Source of the DNA: Arthrobacter globiformis
Lineage (GTDB): Bacteria > Actinomycetota > Actinomycetes > Actinomycetales > Micrococcaceae
Assembly: GCF_030815865.1 (NCBI RefSeq)
Contig: NZ_JAUSXI010000001.1
Location: 930,001 to 994,000 of the forward strand
Reading direction: 5' to 3'
Length of the DNA: 64,000 nt
A model generated the notes under the pieces. That model was not told the origin of the DNA, did no database searches, and saw only the letters and a list, made by a program, of their open reading frames with translations. This document shows positions 52,486 through 61,660 of this stretch, piece after piece (position 1 is the stretch's first letter; every line of letters begins with the position of its first letter). The position numbers and the translations under genes were made by a program.

Positions 52486-53679
52486 ATGAGGGACACGATC
52501 GGAACGAAGGTTCCCCGCAGCTGGATCCTGCTCGCATGCATCGGCCTCATCGCCCTCAACATGCGGGGCCCCTTCGTGGCGGTGGCGCCGGTGCTGGGCC
52601 CGATGCAGCAGGAGCTGGGCTTCTCGCCCGTCGAGCTGGGCCTGCTGACCGGGATTCCCGTGCTGTGCTTCTCGCTCGCGGCGCCCCTTGCCTCGCTCGC
52701 CGGGCGCCGGCTCGGAGCGGAACTGGCCATCACACTCACGCTGGCGGGCGTCCTGGCCGGCGTAGCGGTCCGTTCTGCCGGCGGCGGTGCCATGGTGATG
52801 GCGGGTACGGTCATCCTGGGCCTGGCCATCACTGTGGGCAACATCGCGGTACCGCTGATCATCCGGCGGGACTTCTCGGCGCGGCGCCAGGGGACCGCCA
52901 TGGGCATCTACACGGCCGCCCTGAACGTCGGTTCGTTCGCTACTTCCGTGGTCACGGCGCCGCTGGCCGAGTCAGCTGGCTGGCGGGCTGCCATTGCGGC
53001 CTCTGCGGCCTTCGCCATCGCGGCTGTCGGCTTCTGGATTTTCGCGACCGGGCGCCGGGCCTTCCTCCCCGCGGCCGACGACGGTACTGGCGGCCCGCCG
53101 GCTGCCGGCCGCCCGGCGTCGCGATGGATCACGGTGGGGCTGACGGTTGGTTTCGCCGGCCAGGCCATCTCCTATTACGGCGTGACCGCCTGGCTGCCCA
53201 CCCTGCTTTCCGATGAACTCGGCATGACTCCAGCCGCCGCCGGTGCAGGCTCCTCGCTGTTCCAGATCATGGCCATCGCGGGCAGCCTGGGTGTGCCGCT
53301 TGCTGCCCGGTTCGCAAGCACGACGGCGGTTGCGGTCACCTTGGGTGCCATGTGGCTGACCGTTCCGCTGGGGCTGCTGTTCGTTCCCCAGCTGTGGTGG
53401 CTGTGGTCTTCGCTCGGGGGAGTGGCGCAGGGCGGCGGCATCACGCTCATCTTCATCGCCATCATCAAGCTCGCCCGGGACCAGGCTTCCGCAGGGAGGA
53501 TGTCGGCGATCGTCCAGGGTGTGGGCTACTGCTTCGCGGCGCTGGCTCCGACCGTGGTGGGCTACGTCCACAGCGCCTCGGGCACCTGGTCCGTGCCGCT
53601 GCTGGTGATCCTCGGGTCCGTGCTGGCGTTCTTCATTTCAACAACGCTGTCCGTACGGAAGGTGCCCCGCCAGCGCTAA
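52486..53679 (+). CDS. MFS transporter, CynX/NimT type
   Basis: 397-residue permease with about 12 predicted helices in two halves, joined by a Pro/Gly-rich loop near residues 190-208. The start resembles the CynX (cyanate) and NimT (2-nitroimidazole) group: IALNMRGPFVAVAPVLGPM near 20-38, followed by a GLLTGIPVLCFSLAAPLAS helix. The substrate could be a small anion or a drug and may be unrelated to the sugar locus. ATG 52486 has no strong ribosome site. It is flanked on both sides by the same short repeat family. Confidence 0.87.
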   Translation: MRDTIGTKVPRSWILLACIGLIALNMRGPFVAVAPVLGPMQQELGFSPVELGLLTGIPVLCFSLAAPLASLAGRRLGAELAITLTLAGVLAGVAVRSAGGGAMVMAGTVILGLAITVGNIAVPLIIRRDFSARRQGTAMGIYTAALNVGSFATSVVTAPLAESAGWRAAIAASAAFAIAAVGFWIFATGRRAFLPAADDGTGGPPAAGRPASRWITVGLTVGFAGQAISYYGVTAWLPTLLSDELGMTPAAAGAGSSLFQIMAIAGSLGVPLAARFASTTAVAVTLGAMWLTVPLGLLFVPQLWWLWSSLGGVAQGGGITLIFIAIIKLARDQASAGRMSAIVQGVGYCFAALAPTVVGYVHSASGTWSVPLLVILGSVLAFFISTTLSVRKVPRQR

Positions 53680-53716
53680 GGCGCGGTCCCGCCGTCGTAC
53701 ATTCCTTAAGCTTCTA

Positions 53717-53804
53717 AGCGCGAACGGCCACTTGGGGCCCACTCAAAAGCGCGAACGGACAGTTGGGGCCCCTTCAGAAGGTGCACAAGTGTCCGTTCGC
53801 GCTT
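53717..53804. repeat. three copies of the GCGAACGGACACTTGGGG-type element, one inverted
   Basis: Copies at 53717-53740 and 53748-53771 are direct. The copy at 53786-53804 is inverted, and with the second copy it can form a hairpin of about 19 bp. It lies between the convergent ends of the MFS and malate synthase genes and could act as a terminator. Confidence 0.86.
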
Positions 53805-53897
53805 CAAGATGTTCCGTTGCCGGGCTGCCTCCCCGGATTTCGGGGGTGCTGTTGCGGAGGCGTGGCAGCCCGGCGGACGGAAAACCTGTGCCGGATA

Positions 53898-55568
53898 TTA
53901 GGCGGCGACGAGCTCGTCCTCGATAGCCTCGGCCGTGGCGTCGATGCCCTCACGGGCTTCGTGCAGGTACCGGGCGTAGGCGGGAACCGTGAGGAAGCTG
54001 GGGAACTTGTCGCTCAGCGTGACCTCCTCGAAGATGTCGCGGGCATCGGCAAAGCGGTCGCCGTCGAAGCGCTCCAGCCGGGCGAACTCCTCGTCCAGCA
54101 TCTCCTCCACCCATTCCCGGCTGATGATCTCGCCGTGGTCGGTGATGGCCCGGGAGTAGATCCACTGCCACAGCTGCGAGCGGGAGATCTCCGCGGTGGC
54201 GGCGTCCTCCATGAGGTTGTGGATGGCGACTGCGCCGTTGCCGCGCAGCCAGGACTCGATGTAGCGGATGCCCACCTCGATGTTGTTCCGGATGCCCTGT
54301 TCGGTGATGGTGCCTTGCGTCGCGGCGACGTTGATGAGGGCGCGGTCGTCCGGGGTGACGTCCTCACGCAGGCGGTCCAGCTGGTTCGGGCGGCCGCCGA
54401 GAACGCCGTCGAACACCTCGCGGCACACGGGGACCAGGTCCGGGTGCGCCACCCAGGAGCCGTCGAAGCCGTCGGCTGCCTCGCGGGTCTTGTCGGCGCG
54501 GACCTTTTCGAAGGCGTTGGCGTTGGCGGCTTCGTCCTTCCGGTTGGGAACGGCGGCAGCCATGCCCCCAATAGCCATGGCGCCGCGCTTGTGGCAGGCG
54601 CGCACGAGCTGTTCGGTGTAGGCCCGCATGAAGGGGGCGGTCATGGTCACCTGGCCGCGGTCCGGAAGGACGAAACGCGGTCCGCGGGTGCGGAAGTTCT
54701 TGATCAGGGAGAAGATGTAGTCCCAGCGGCCGGCGTTCAGTCCTGAGGCGTGGTCACGGAGCTCGTAGAGGATCTCCTCCATCTCGAACGCGGCGGTGAT
54801 GGTTTCGATCAGCACGGTGGCGCGGATGGTGCCCTGCGGGATGCCGAGCAGGTCCTGGGCCAGGATGAAGATGTCGTTCCAGAGCCGGGCTTCGAGGTGG
54901 TTTTCGATCTTGGGCAGGTAGAAGTACGGGCCCTTGCCCTGGGCCAGGAGGCGGCGGGCGTTGTGGAAGAAGTACAGGGCGAAGTCCACGATGCCGCCGG
55001 CGATGGGTTCGCCGTTCATCAGCATGTGCTTCTCGGGCAGGTGCCAGCCGCGCGGGCGTACGACGATGGTGGGCAGGTCTTCGGCGGCCCTGAGTTTGTA
55101 TTCCTTGCCTTCGGGCGAGGTGAAGTCGATCCGGCGCTCCAGCGCGTCGGTGAGGTTCAGCTGGCCCTGGATGACGTTGCGCCACGACGGCGTGGAGGCG
55201 TCCTCCATATCCGCCAGCCACACCTTGGCGCCGGAGTTCAGGGCGTTGATGGTCATCTTCTTGTCCACCGGACCGGTAATTTCCACCCGCCGGTCCTCCA
55301 AGCCCGGTGCAGGGGGAGCCACCCGCCAGTGCGGATCGTTCCGGACGGGCTCGGTCTCCCGCAGGAAGCGCGGATCCTGGCCCCGGGCGATGTCGTCCCG
55401 CCGCGCCCGCCGAGCCCGCAAAAGTTCCGCACGCCGCCCGGCAGTCGCCTTGTGCAGCTGCGCAACGAACGCCAGAGCATCCGGAGTGAGTACCTCGCCC
55501 TGCCGGCAAATCGGCTGCGCGGTCAAAGTGATCCCATTGATCGTGAAGTTGTCGGTGAAGCTGTTCAT
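53898..55568 (-). CDS. aceB: malate synthase A
   Basis: 556-residue glyoxylate-shunt enzyme that condenses glyoxylate with acetyl-CoA to malate. It has [20 protein letters not shown] near 118-137, [12 protein letters not shown] near 170, [19 protein letters not shown] near 262 (metal Glu), [14 protein letters not shown] near 292 and the catalytic Asp region [21 protein letters not shown] near 460. Length is right for the A isoform. The ATG has GAGGAGAG upstream. It is downstream of aceA on the same strand, with a 314-base gap that holds a strong hairpin. Confidence 0.97.
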   Translation of the reverse strand: MNSFTDNFTINGITLTAQPICRQGEVLTPDALAFVAQLHKATAGRRAELLRARRARRDDIARGQDPRFLRETEPVRNDPHWRVAPPAPGLEDRRVEITGPVDKKMTINALNSGAKVWLADMEDASTPSWRNVIQGQLNLTDALERRIDFTSPEGKEYKLRAAEDLPTIVVRPRGWHLPEKHMLMNGEPIAGGIVDFALYFFHNARRLLAQGKGPYFYLPKIENHLEARLWNDIFILAQDLLGIPQGTIRATVLIETITAAFEMEEILYELRDHASGLNAGRWDYIFSLIKNFRTRGPRFVLPDRGQVTMTAPFMRAYTEQLVRACHKRGAMAIGGMAAAVPNRKDEAANANAFEKVRADKTREAADGFDGSWVAHPDLVPVCREVFDGVLGGRPNQLDRLREDVTPDDRALINVAATQGTITEQGIRNNIEVGIRYIESWLRGNGAVAIHNLMEDAATAEISRSQLWQWIYSRAITDHGEIISREWVEEMLDEEFARLERFDGDRFADARDIFEEVTLSDKFPSFLTVPAYARYLHEAREGIDATAEAIEDELVAA

Positions 55569-55832
55569 TTCAAATCTCTCCTCAGAAGAAGCAAATTCGA
55601 CGGCGGTGTAGCGGCTGGTGCCGGAATGGCCGAAAAAGGCAATCCTCCGCGTGCTATTCCCCATGCCCGGCAAGGGCCTCGCAGAGCTCGGCCGATCCGG
55701 GGCATGGGGCCCCTTTCATGCACGCTTCCGGATCACCTTTCCGGGCCCGAGGCATGGGCACCTGGGTGCCGGCCGCCGTCGTGCCTTCCGGTGAGCGATG
55801 TTGACAGCTCACCTTTGGCGGTGAAGGGCCCA

Positions 55833-55878
55833 CGGCCGCCGGGTTCCCTCGCGAGCTTGCGAGCGGAGGGGGCGGCCG
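55833..55878 (-). terminator. hairpin in the 314-base aceA-aceB gap
   Basis: The outer stem CGGCCGCC/GGCGGCCG encloses a second stem CCCTCGCGAGC/GCGAGCGGAGGG, directly after the aceA stop. It may end or attenuate the aceA transcript. The rest of 55569-55832 shows no gene; a GCATGGGGCCCC-like patch near 55700 is the only other notable symmetry. Confidence 0.65.
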
Positions 55879-55882
55879 GGGA

Positions 55883-57199
55883 TTAGTGGAACTGGCCCTC
55901 TTCGGTCGATCCGACCAAGGCGAGGGTGGATGCGTTCGGGTTGAGCGCAGTGGAGATGTCGTCGAAGTAGCCGGTGCCGACTTCGCGCTGGTGCTTGGTT
56001 GCGGTGTAGCCGCGGGACTCGGAGGCGAATTCCTTTTCCTGCAGCTCGACGTAGGCGCTCATGCCTTCACGGGCGTAGCCGTGGGCGAGGTCGAACATCG
56101 AGTAGTTCAGGGCGTGGAAGCCGGCCAGGGTGATGAACTGGAAGGTGAAGCCCATGGCGCCGAGTTCGCGCTGGAACTTGGCGATGGTGGCGTCGTCCAG
56201 GTGCTTGCGCCAGTTGAACGAGGGTGAGCAGTTGTAGGAGAGCATCTGGTCCGGGAACTCGGCCTTGACGGCCTCGGCGAACTTGCGGGCCAGCTCCAGG
56301 TCCGGGGTGCCTGTTTCCATCCAGATGAGGTCGGAGTACGGGGCGTAGGCCTTGGCGCGGGCGATGCAGGGTTCGATGCCGTTGCGGACCTTGTAGAAGC
56401 CCTCGGGGGTGCGCTCACCAGTGATGAATTCCTGGTCCCGCTCGTCAACGTCGGACGTGATCAGGGTGGCCGCCTCCGCATCGGTGCGGGCGATGACGAC
56501 GGACGGGGTGCCGGCGACGTCGGCGGCCAGACGGGCCGCGTTCAGGGTCCGGACGTGCTGCTGGGTGGGGATCAGCACCTTGCCGCCGAGGTGGCCGCAC
56601 TTCTTCTCCGAGGCGAGCTGGTCCTCCCAGTGAACGCCTGAGGCGCCGGCCTGGATCATGGACTTCATCAGCTCATAGGCGTTGAGCGGTCCGCCGAAGC
56701 CGGCCTCGGCATCGGCGACGATCGGCACCATCCAGTCCTCGACGGTCTGGATGCCCTCGGAGAACTCGATCTGGTCTGCGCGCAGCAGGGCGTTGTTGAT
56801 GCGGCGGACCACCGTGGGGACCGAGTTCGCGGGGTAGAGCGACTGGTCCGGGTAGGTGTGGCCGGAGTTGTTGGCGTCCGCGGCGACCTGCCAGCCGGAA
56901 AGGTAGATGGCGCGGAGCCCGGCCTTGACCTGCTGCACGGCCTGGTTGCCGGTCAGGGCGCCCAGGGCGTTGGTGTACTTGCCTTCCTTGTGCTCCTCGG
57001 TGAGCTGCTTCCACAGCTTCTCGGAGCCGCGGCGTGCCAGGGTGTGCTCTTCGGAGACACGGCCGCGGAGGCGGACGACGTCCGTTGCCTTGTAGTCACG
57101 GGTCACACCTTCCCAGCGCGGGTTGGCAGCCCACTCGAGCTCCAGTGCGGCGGCCTGCTGTTCGGGCGTCTGCTGGGTGGGCTCAAATGCTGCAGTCAT
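55883..57199 (-). CDS. aceA: isocitrate lyase
   Basis: 438-residue first enzyme of the glyoxylate shunt, splitting isocitrate into glyoxylate and succinate. The catalytic signature KKCGH is at residues 199-203 ([13 protein letters not shown]). [14 protein letters not shown] near 157-170 holds metal-binding Asp/Glu, and [15 protein letters not shown] is near 317. Length is typical of bacterial type 1 ICL. The ATG at 57199 has AAGGAGAC upstream. Divergent from ramB; RamB in Corynebacterium controls the same genes, so regulation by acetate is expected. Confidence 0.98.
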   Translation of the reverse strand: MTAAFEPTQQTPEQQAAALELEWAANPRWEGVTRDYKATDVVRLRGRVSEEHTLARRGSEKLWKQLTEEHKEGKYTNALGALTGNQAVQQVKAGLRAIYLSGWQVAADANNSGHTYPDQSLYPANSVPTVVRRINNALLRADQIEFSEGIQTVEDWMVPIVADAEAGFGGPLNAYELMKSMIQAGASGVHWEDQLASEKKCGHLGGKVLIPTQQHVRTLNAARLAADVAGTPSVVIARTDAEAATLITSDVDERDQEFITGERTPEGFYKVRNGIEPCIARAKAYAPYSDLIWMETGTPDLELARKFAEAVKAEFPDQMLSYNCSPSFNWRKHLDDATIAKFQRELGAMGFTFQFITLAGFHALNYSMFDLAHGYAREGMSAYVELQEKEFASESRGYTATKHQREVGTGYFDDISTALNPNASTLALVGSTEEGQFH

Positions 57200-57326
57200 C
57201 TTTGTCTCCTTGTTAGCTCCCGGGCCATTCCGGGTGATGGTTTCCGGCCCGACCTTCGCTGCGCCTTTGCAGCTCCGGCCGGCTTTTCCGGTGGTGTTTC
57301 TTTCCGTGACACCTACTTTTCTGCAC

Positions 57327-57360
57327 TTTCCAACACCTTTCTAGGGGAAAAGGATGGAAA
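57327..57360. promoter_or_regulatory. inverted repeat in aceA-ramB intergenic region
   Basis: TTTCCAACACCTTTC and GAAAAGGATGGAAA form a gapped inverted repeat ending four bases before the ramB start. It lies where a RamB autoregulatory site would be expected. It is not identical to the corynebacterial RamB consensus. Confidence 0.5.
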
Positions 57361-57363
57361 GAA

Positions 57364-58878
57364 ATGCACTTCTTCACGTATTCTTCAGAAATGTCGCCTT
57401 CAAGCTGGAACAGGGAAGTTTCACAACCGTCGTCACCGCAGTCGACGGCTGAACTGGACGTTATTTCGCTCGGTCGCCGCGTCCGCCATCTGCGCAAGCA
57501 GGCAGGACTGACGCTGGATGACCTGAGTGCCGCCGTCGGCACCGCACCGAGCCAGTTGAGCCTCATTGAGAACGGCAAGCGGGAACCCAAACTCGGCCTG
57601 CTGCAGCACCTGGCAACGGCGCTCAACGTCAGCATCGACCAGTTACTCGGAGCCGAACCGCCCAGCCGCCGGGCCGGCCTGGAAATTGAGCTTGAACGCT
57701 ACCAGCGGGGCCCCCTCTACGAGTCGCTGAACCTGCCCAAAATCCGTATCAGTTCGCGGTTGCCGATGGATGTCCTGGAGGCGCAGGTGGGGCTGCTGCA
57801 CGAGCTCGAACGCAAGATGAACGAGCAGGTGGCGACGCCGGAGGAGGCCCGCCGCGCAAACGGCGAGCTGCGTGCAATGATGCGTGAGCGCGGTAACTAT
57901 TTCCCGGAGTATGAGGCGGAGGCGCAGAAGGTCCTCAAGGGGGTCGGCTACACCACTGGTCCGCTCAGTCAGCACGTCATTGCCGACATCGCTGAGAACC
58001 TCGGTTTCAGCCTCCATCATGTGGGCGACCTGCCCCATTCCACGCGTTCGGTGACCGATTTGAAGAACCGCAAAATTTATCTGACGCAGGGCGAACGGCA
58101 GGACCATGATCCCCGCTCCGTGCTCCTGCAGGCACTGGGGCACTACGTGCTGGGACATGAAACGCCCCGCAGCTACGGCGATTTCCTCGCGCAGCGGGTG
58201 GCCACGAACTATTTCGCGGCAGCGCTACTGCTCCCGGAGCAGGCCACGGTGGAATTTCTGCAAAAAGCCAAGGCCGCGAAGGAAATCGCGGTCGAGGATA
58301 TCCGGGACGCCTTCGCCGTGTCCTATGAGACTGCAGCCCACCGTTTCACCAACCTGGCCACAAAGCATCTGGGCATCACCACGCATTTCCAGAAGACCCA
58401 CCAGAGCGGGATCATCTACAAAGCCTACGAGAACGACGGCGTGAACTTCCCGCAGGATCACACGGGAGCGATCGAGGGGCAGCCGTCGTGCAAGGCCTGG
58501 ACCTCCCGCGCCGTGTTCGATGTGCCGGACAAGTTCAGTGCCTACAGCCAGTACACGGACACGACGTCGGGTACGTACTGGTGCACCGCCCGCACGGACC
58601 GGTCGGCCAGCGGGCAGTTTTCGCTGAGCATCGGAGTCCCGTACCAGCATGTGAAGTGGTTCCGCGGACGGGAAACCACGGCCCGGGCTACCTCCAACTG
58701 CCCTGACCCCACCTGCTGCAAACGGCCGCCGGCGGCTCTGACGTCCGAGTGGGCGGGCAACGCCTGGCCGTCCGCCCGGGCGCACTCCCATCTGCTCGCG
58801 GCCATGCCTCCGGGAGCCTTCCCCGGCGTGGACGAGACCGAGGTGTACACGTTCCTGCAGGCGCACTCGGGAAGCTGA
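57364..58878 (+). CDS. ramB: RamB-type acetate metabolism regulator (ScfR family)
   Basis: 504-residue regulator. The XRE helix-turn-helix is at about 37-92 (LGRRVRHLRKQAGLTLDDLS, then TAPSQLSLIENGKREP). A metalloprotease-like ImmA/IrrE region follows (DPRSVLLQALGHYVLGHE near 245-262). The C-terminal ScfR domain has Cys-rich spots (YWCTARTDRS and CPDPTCC). RamB proteins control aceA/aceB and propionate or acetate genes in Corynebacterium and Mycobacterium, and here it is divergent from aceA. ATG 57364 with GGATGG upstream; ATG 57391 is an alternative. Confidence 0.9.
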   Translation: MHFFTYSSEMSPSSWNREVSQPSSPQSTAELDVISLGRRVRHLRKQAGLTLDDLSAAVGTAPSQLSLIENGKREPKLGLLQHLATALNVSIDQLLGAEPPSRRAGLEIELERYQRGPLYESLNLPKIRISSRLPMDVLEAQVGLLHELERKMNEQVATPEEARRANGELRAMMRERGNYFPEYEAEAQKVLKGVGYTTGPLSQHVIADIAENLGFSLHHVGDLPHSTRSVTDLKNRKIYLTQGERQDHDPRSVLLQALGHYVLGHETPRSYGDFLAQRVATNYFAAALLLPEQATVEFLQKAKAAKEIAVEDIRDAFAVSYETAAHRFTNLATKHLGITTHFQKTHQSGIIYKAYENDGVNFPQDHTGAIEGQPSCKAWTSRAVFDVPDKFSAYSQYTDTTSGTYWCTARTDRSASGQFSLSIGVPYQHVKWFRGRETTARATSNCPDPTCCKRPPAALTSEWAGNAWPSARAHSHLLAAMPPGAFPGVDETEVYTFLQAHSGS

Positions 58879-58949
58879 CCGACGCTCCCGCAGATCCTGT
58901 CGGCCGTCCTGTGAAGCTCACGCCGTTTTCGCAGGCCTTCCCGTGACGC

Positions 58950-59567
58950 TCACGCACTTTCGGTGGAGGCCTGACGACTGCTTGCGGCTCGCGTGCGCGG
59001 CCACCCTGCCGGGGAAAATTTTTCGTTGAGAATCCCGTGATTGAGCACGTCATGCAAAACCCGGTGGCTTTCGTCGGTGCCGGACCACCGGCCCGTGTCC
59101 CGCAGAAAGTGCATGTATTCAAACAGTACGGCACAGAAAAAGGATGCAAGGTCGGCATCACGCCCATTGAGCGACACCACATGTTCAGCGATGAGTCCGG
59201 GGTCCATTGCGGTCACTGTGGCGCCGCCAGAGATGTCGGCGTAAACCGGGAAGAACGCGGTCAGTTGCGCCAGGATGGGAAGGATGTCTGGCAACATCCC
59301 GTGCTCCCGGTGCCAAGTCACGAATGCGAATAGGGAACCCACTTCCTGGTCACCTTGGTGCAAAGCAACGGAAGCTGGTCTGCTGGCGGGTTTCCCGGCA
59401 GGGTGCCCGCTGCGGGACTTCCGTTTTGCCTGCCGGCGGCGGGATTTGTTGGCAAGTTCTACCTCACTGTGGATGTGGAAAGAGGCTGAGTGCCTTTCCC
59501 AAAACGCTACGAGTGCAGAGCACCGGGCTTCAACGACGGCCAGCCGTATGTGGAAAACGGCCCGCAC
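58950..59567 (-). CDS. hypothetical protein, 205 residues
   Basis: I do not recognise a family. The first about 70 residues are basic and of low complexity (RRRQAKRKSRSGHPAGKPAS). The rest looks like a folded helical domain (FAFVTWHREHGMLPDILPIL, then FFCAVLFEYMHFLRDTGRW and LHDVLNHGILNEKF). The GTG at 59567 has GGAGGT six bases upstream, which supports translation, but the conserved part may start near residue 70. It converges with ramB and is divergent from the pyruvate oxidase gene. Codon bias is weaker than in the neighbours. Confidence 0.5.
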   Translation of the reverse strand: MRAVFHIRLAVVEARCSALVAFWERHSASFHIHSEVELANKSRRRQAKRKSRSGHPAGKPASRPASVALHQGDQEVGSLFAFVTWHREHGMLPDILPILAQLTAFFPVYADISGGATVTAMDPGLIAEHVVSLNGRDADLASFFCAVLFEYMHFLRDTGRWSGTDESHRVLHDVLNHGILNEKFSPAGWPRTRAASSRQASTESA

Positions 59568-59677
59568 CGGGCCACCTCCGCAACGCGGCCACCCGGCAAC
59601 CTGAGAACCGTCGCCAAGCTAACCGGACTATATTGGCCAATGTCAGCCCACCAATCTGATCGCGGGAGTGTGCACCC

Positions 59678-61426
59678 ATGGCCAAGGAACTTGCCGTCCA
59701 GCTCATCGAACAACTCCGTGCTGCCGGCGTCCAGCGAATTTACGGAATCGTCGGGGACAGCCTCAATCCGATCGTCGATGCCGTCCGCCAGACCGGCGGC
59801 TCGCAGCAGGGCGGCATCGACTGGATCCATGTGCGGCACGAGGAAGCCGCAGCCTTCGCAGCCGCGGCCGAAGCCCAGCTGACAGGAAAACTTGCGGTGT
59901 GCGCCGGCTCCTGCGGCCCCGGCAACCTGCACCTGATCAACGGCCTGTACGACGCGAACCGCTCCGGCGCGCCCGTTCTGGCCATCGCCTCGCACATCCC
60001 CAGCAAGCAGATCGGCAGCGGTTTCTTCCAGGAAACCCACCCGGACCGGATCTTCAACGAATGCTCCGTCTACTCGGAGCTCATCAGCACGGCGGAACAG
60101 GCGCCGCGGGTGATGCACAGCGCCATCCAGCACGCCGTCGCCTTGGGAGGCGTCGCCGTCGTTACCCTTCCCGGTGACATCGCCGGACTGGAGGCTACCG
60201 GCGAAACACCGCTGCCCGCAAAGTTCCGGCCGGCAACGCTGGTCCCGGCGCCCGAAAGCGTCCGGGAACTCGCCGATGCCATCAACACGGCGGACAAGGT
60301 TGCCATCTTCGCCGGGGCGGGCACGCAGGGAGCCCATGACGAGGTCATCGCACTCGCGGAACTGATCGGTGCGCCGGTCGGCCACACTCTGCGGGGCAAG
60401 GACTTTCTGCAGTACGACAATCCCTATGACATCGGCATGACCGGGCTGCTGGGCTATGGTGCCGCGGCGGAGGGGATCGAGGACGCGGACCTTTTGATCC
60501 TGCTGGGCACAGACTTCCCCTACGACCAGTTCCTGCCCGGCACCCGCACCGCGCAGGTGGACCATGCCGCCCACAGGCTGGGCAGGCGGACCGACGTCGA
60601 CATCGCCGTCCACGGTGACGTGCTGCCCACGCTCGCGGCGCTGATGCCACTGCTGGCTCCGAAGAAGAGCCGCCGCTTCCTCAACCAGATGCTCAAGAAA
60701 CATGACCGGCTGATGAACAAGGCCGTCGGCGCCTACACCCGCAAGGTGGAAAAGAAGCAGCCGATCCACCCGGAGTACGCGGCGTCGCTGCTGGACCAGG
60801 TGGCGGCCGAGGATGCAGTGTTCACCGCGGATACCGGCATGTGCAACGTGTGGACCGCCCGCTACATCAACCCGCTGGGCACCCGCAGGCTGATCGGCTC
60901 GTACCTGCACGGCTCCATGGCCAACGCGTTGCCGCACGCGATCGGCGCGCAGTTGGCGTACCCCGGGCGCCAGGTCATTTCGGTGTCGGGCGACGGCGGG
61001 CTGTCGATGCTTCTTGGCGAGCTAGTCACCGTTGCCGCGCACCGGCTGCCGGTCAACGTAGTGGTCTTCAACAATTCAACCCTGGGCATGGTGAAGCTGG
61101 AGATGCTGGTGGACGGCCTGCCGGACTTCGGTGTGGACGTGCCCGACGCCGACTACGCCGCCGTGGCCCGCGCCCTCGGCTTCCACGCGGTGCGCGTCAC
61201 GGATCCCGCCCGGATTGAGGACGCCTACCGCGAGGCCTTCGCCCATCCGGGGCCGTCGCTGGTGGAGCTCATCACGGATCCCAAGGCGCTGTCGATCCCG
61301 CCGAAAATCACCGGCTCGCAGGTCCTCGGGTTCGCCACCGCCATGTCCAAGGTGGTCCTGAACCGTGGCGCCGGTGAGGCCGTGAGCATGGCGCGCAGCA
61401 ACCTCCGGAACATTCCGCGGCGGTAG
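59678..61426 (+). CDS. poxB: pyruvate:quinone oxidoreductase (pyruvate dehydrogenase, cytochrome type)
   Basis: 582-residue thiamine-diphosphate and FAD enzyme that turns pyruvate into acetate and CO2 and passes electrons to the membrane quinone. It has the TPP Glu in VRHEEAAAFAAAAE near 52-65, GSCGPGNLHLINGLYDANRS near 77-96, the FAD-domain FAGAGTQGAHDEVIAL near 208, and TPP/Mg motif GDGGLSMLLGEL near 436. The C-terminal extension fits the amphipathic membrane-binding peptide of PoxB. Acetate produced here could be reused through Acs and the glyoxylate genes in this window. Confidence 0.92.
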   Translation: MAKELAVQLIEQLRAAGVQRIYGIVGDSLNPIVDAVRQTGGSQQGGIDWIHVRHEEAAAFAAAAEAQLTGKLAVCAGSCGPGNLHLINGLYDANRSGAPVLAIASHIPSKQIGSGFFQETHPDRIFNECSVYSELISTAEQAPRVMHSAIQHAVALGGVAVVTLPGDIAGLEATGETPLPAKFRPATLVPAPESVRELADAINTADKVAIFAGAGTQGAHDEVIALAELIGAPVGHTLRGKDFLQYDNPYDIGMTGLLGYGAAAEGIEDADLLILLGTDFPYDQFLPGTRTAQVDHAAHRLGRRTDVDIAVHGDVLPTLAALMPLLAPKKSRRFLNQMLKKHDRLMNKAVGAYTRKVEKKQPIHPEYAASLLDQVAAEDAVFTADTGMCNVWTARYINPLGTRRLIGSYLHGSMANALPHAIGAQLAYPGRQVISVSGDGGLSMLLGELVTVAAHRLPVNVVVFNNSTLGMVKLEMLVDGLPDFGVDVPDADYAAVARALGFHAVRVTDPARIEDAYREAFAHPGPSLVELITDPKALSIPPKITGSQVLGFATAMSKVVLNRGAGEAVSMARSNLRNIPRR

Positions 61427-61660
61427 TGGCCGCTCACCGTTAGGTGCGCCGTGCGGAAGGTGCCCAACACGACGGCGGGTGGTATCGACGGTGGCTACTG
61501 CCCCCGGCGCTCAGCGGCGAGAAGGGCCGCCGTCAAACGTGAGCGTCGGTGGGGCGAGACCAAACCGACGGCAAACCGTGACCGGGCAGGCATCGATACT
61601 GTCGGACCCCGCTGGTTGACTGATCACGTACGGTGTTCTCCGGATGAGCCGAGGACTGAC

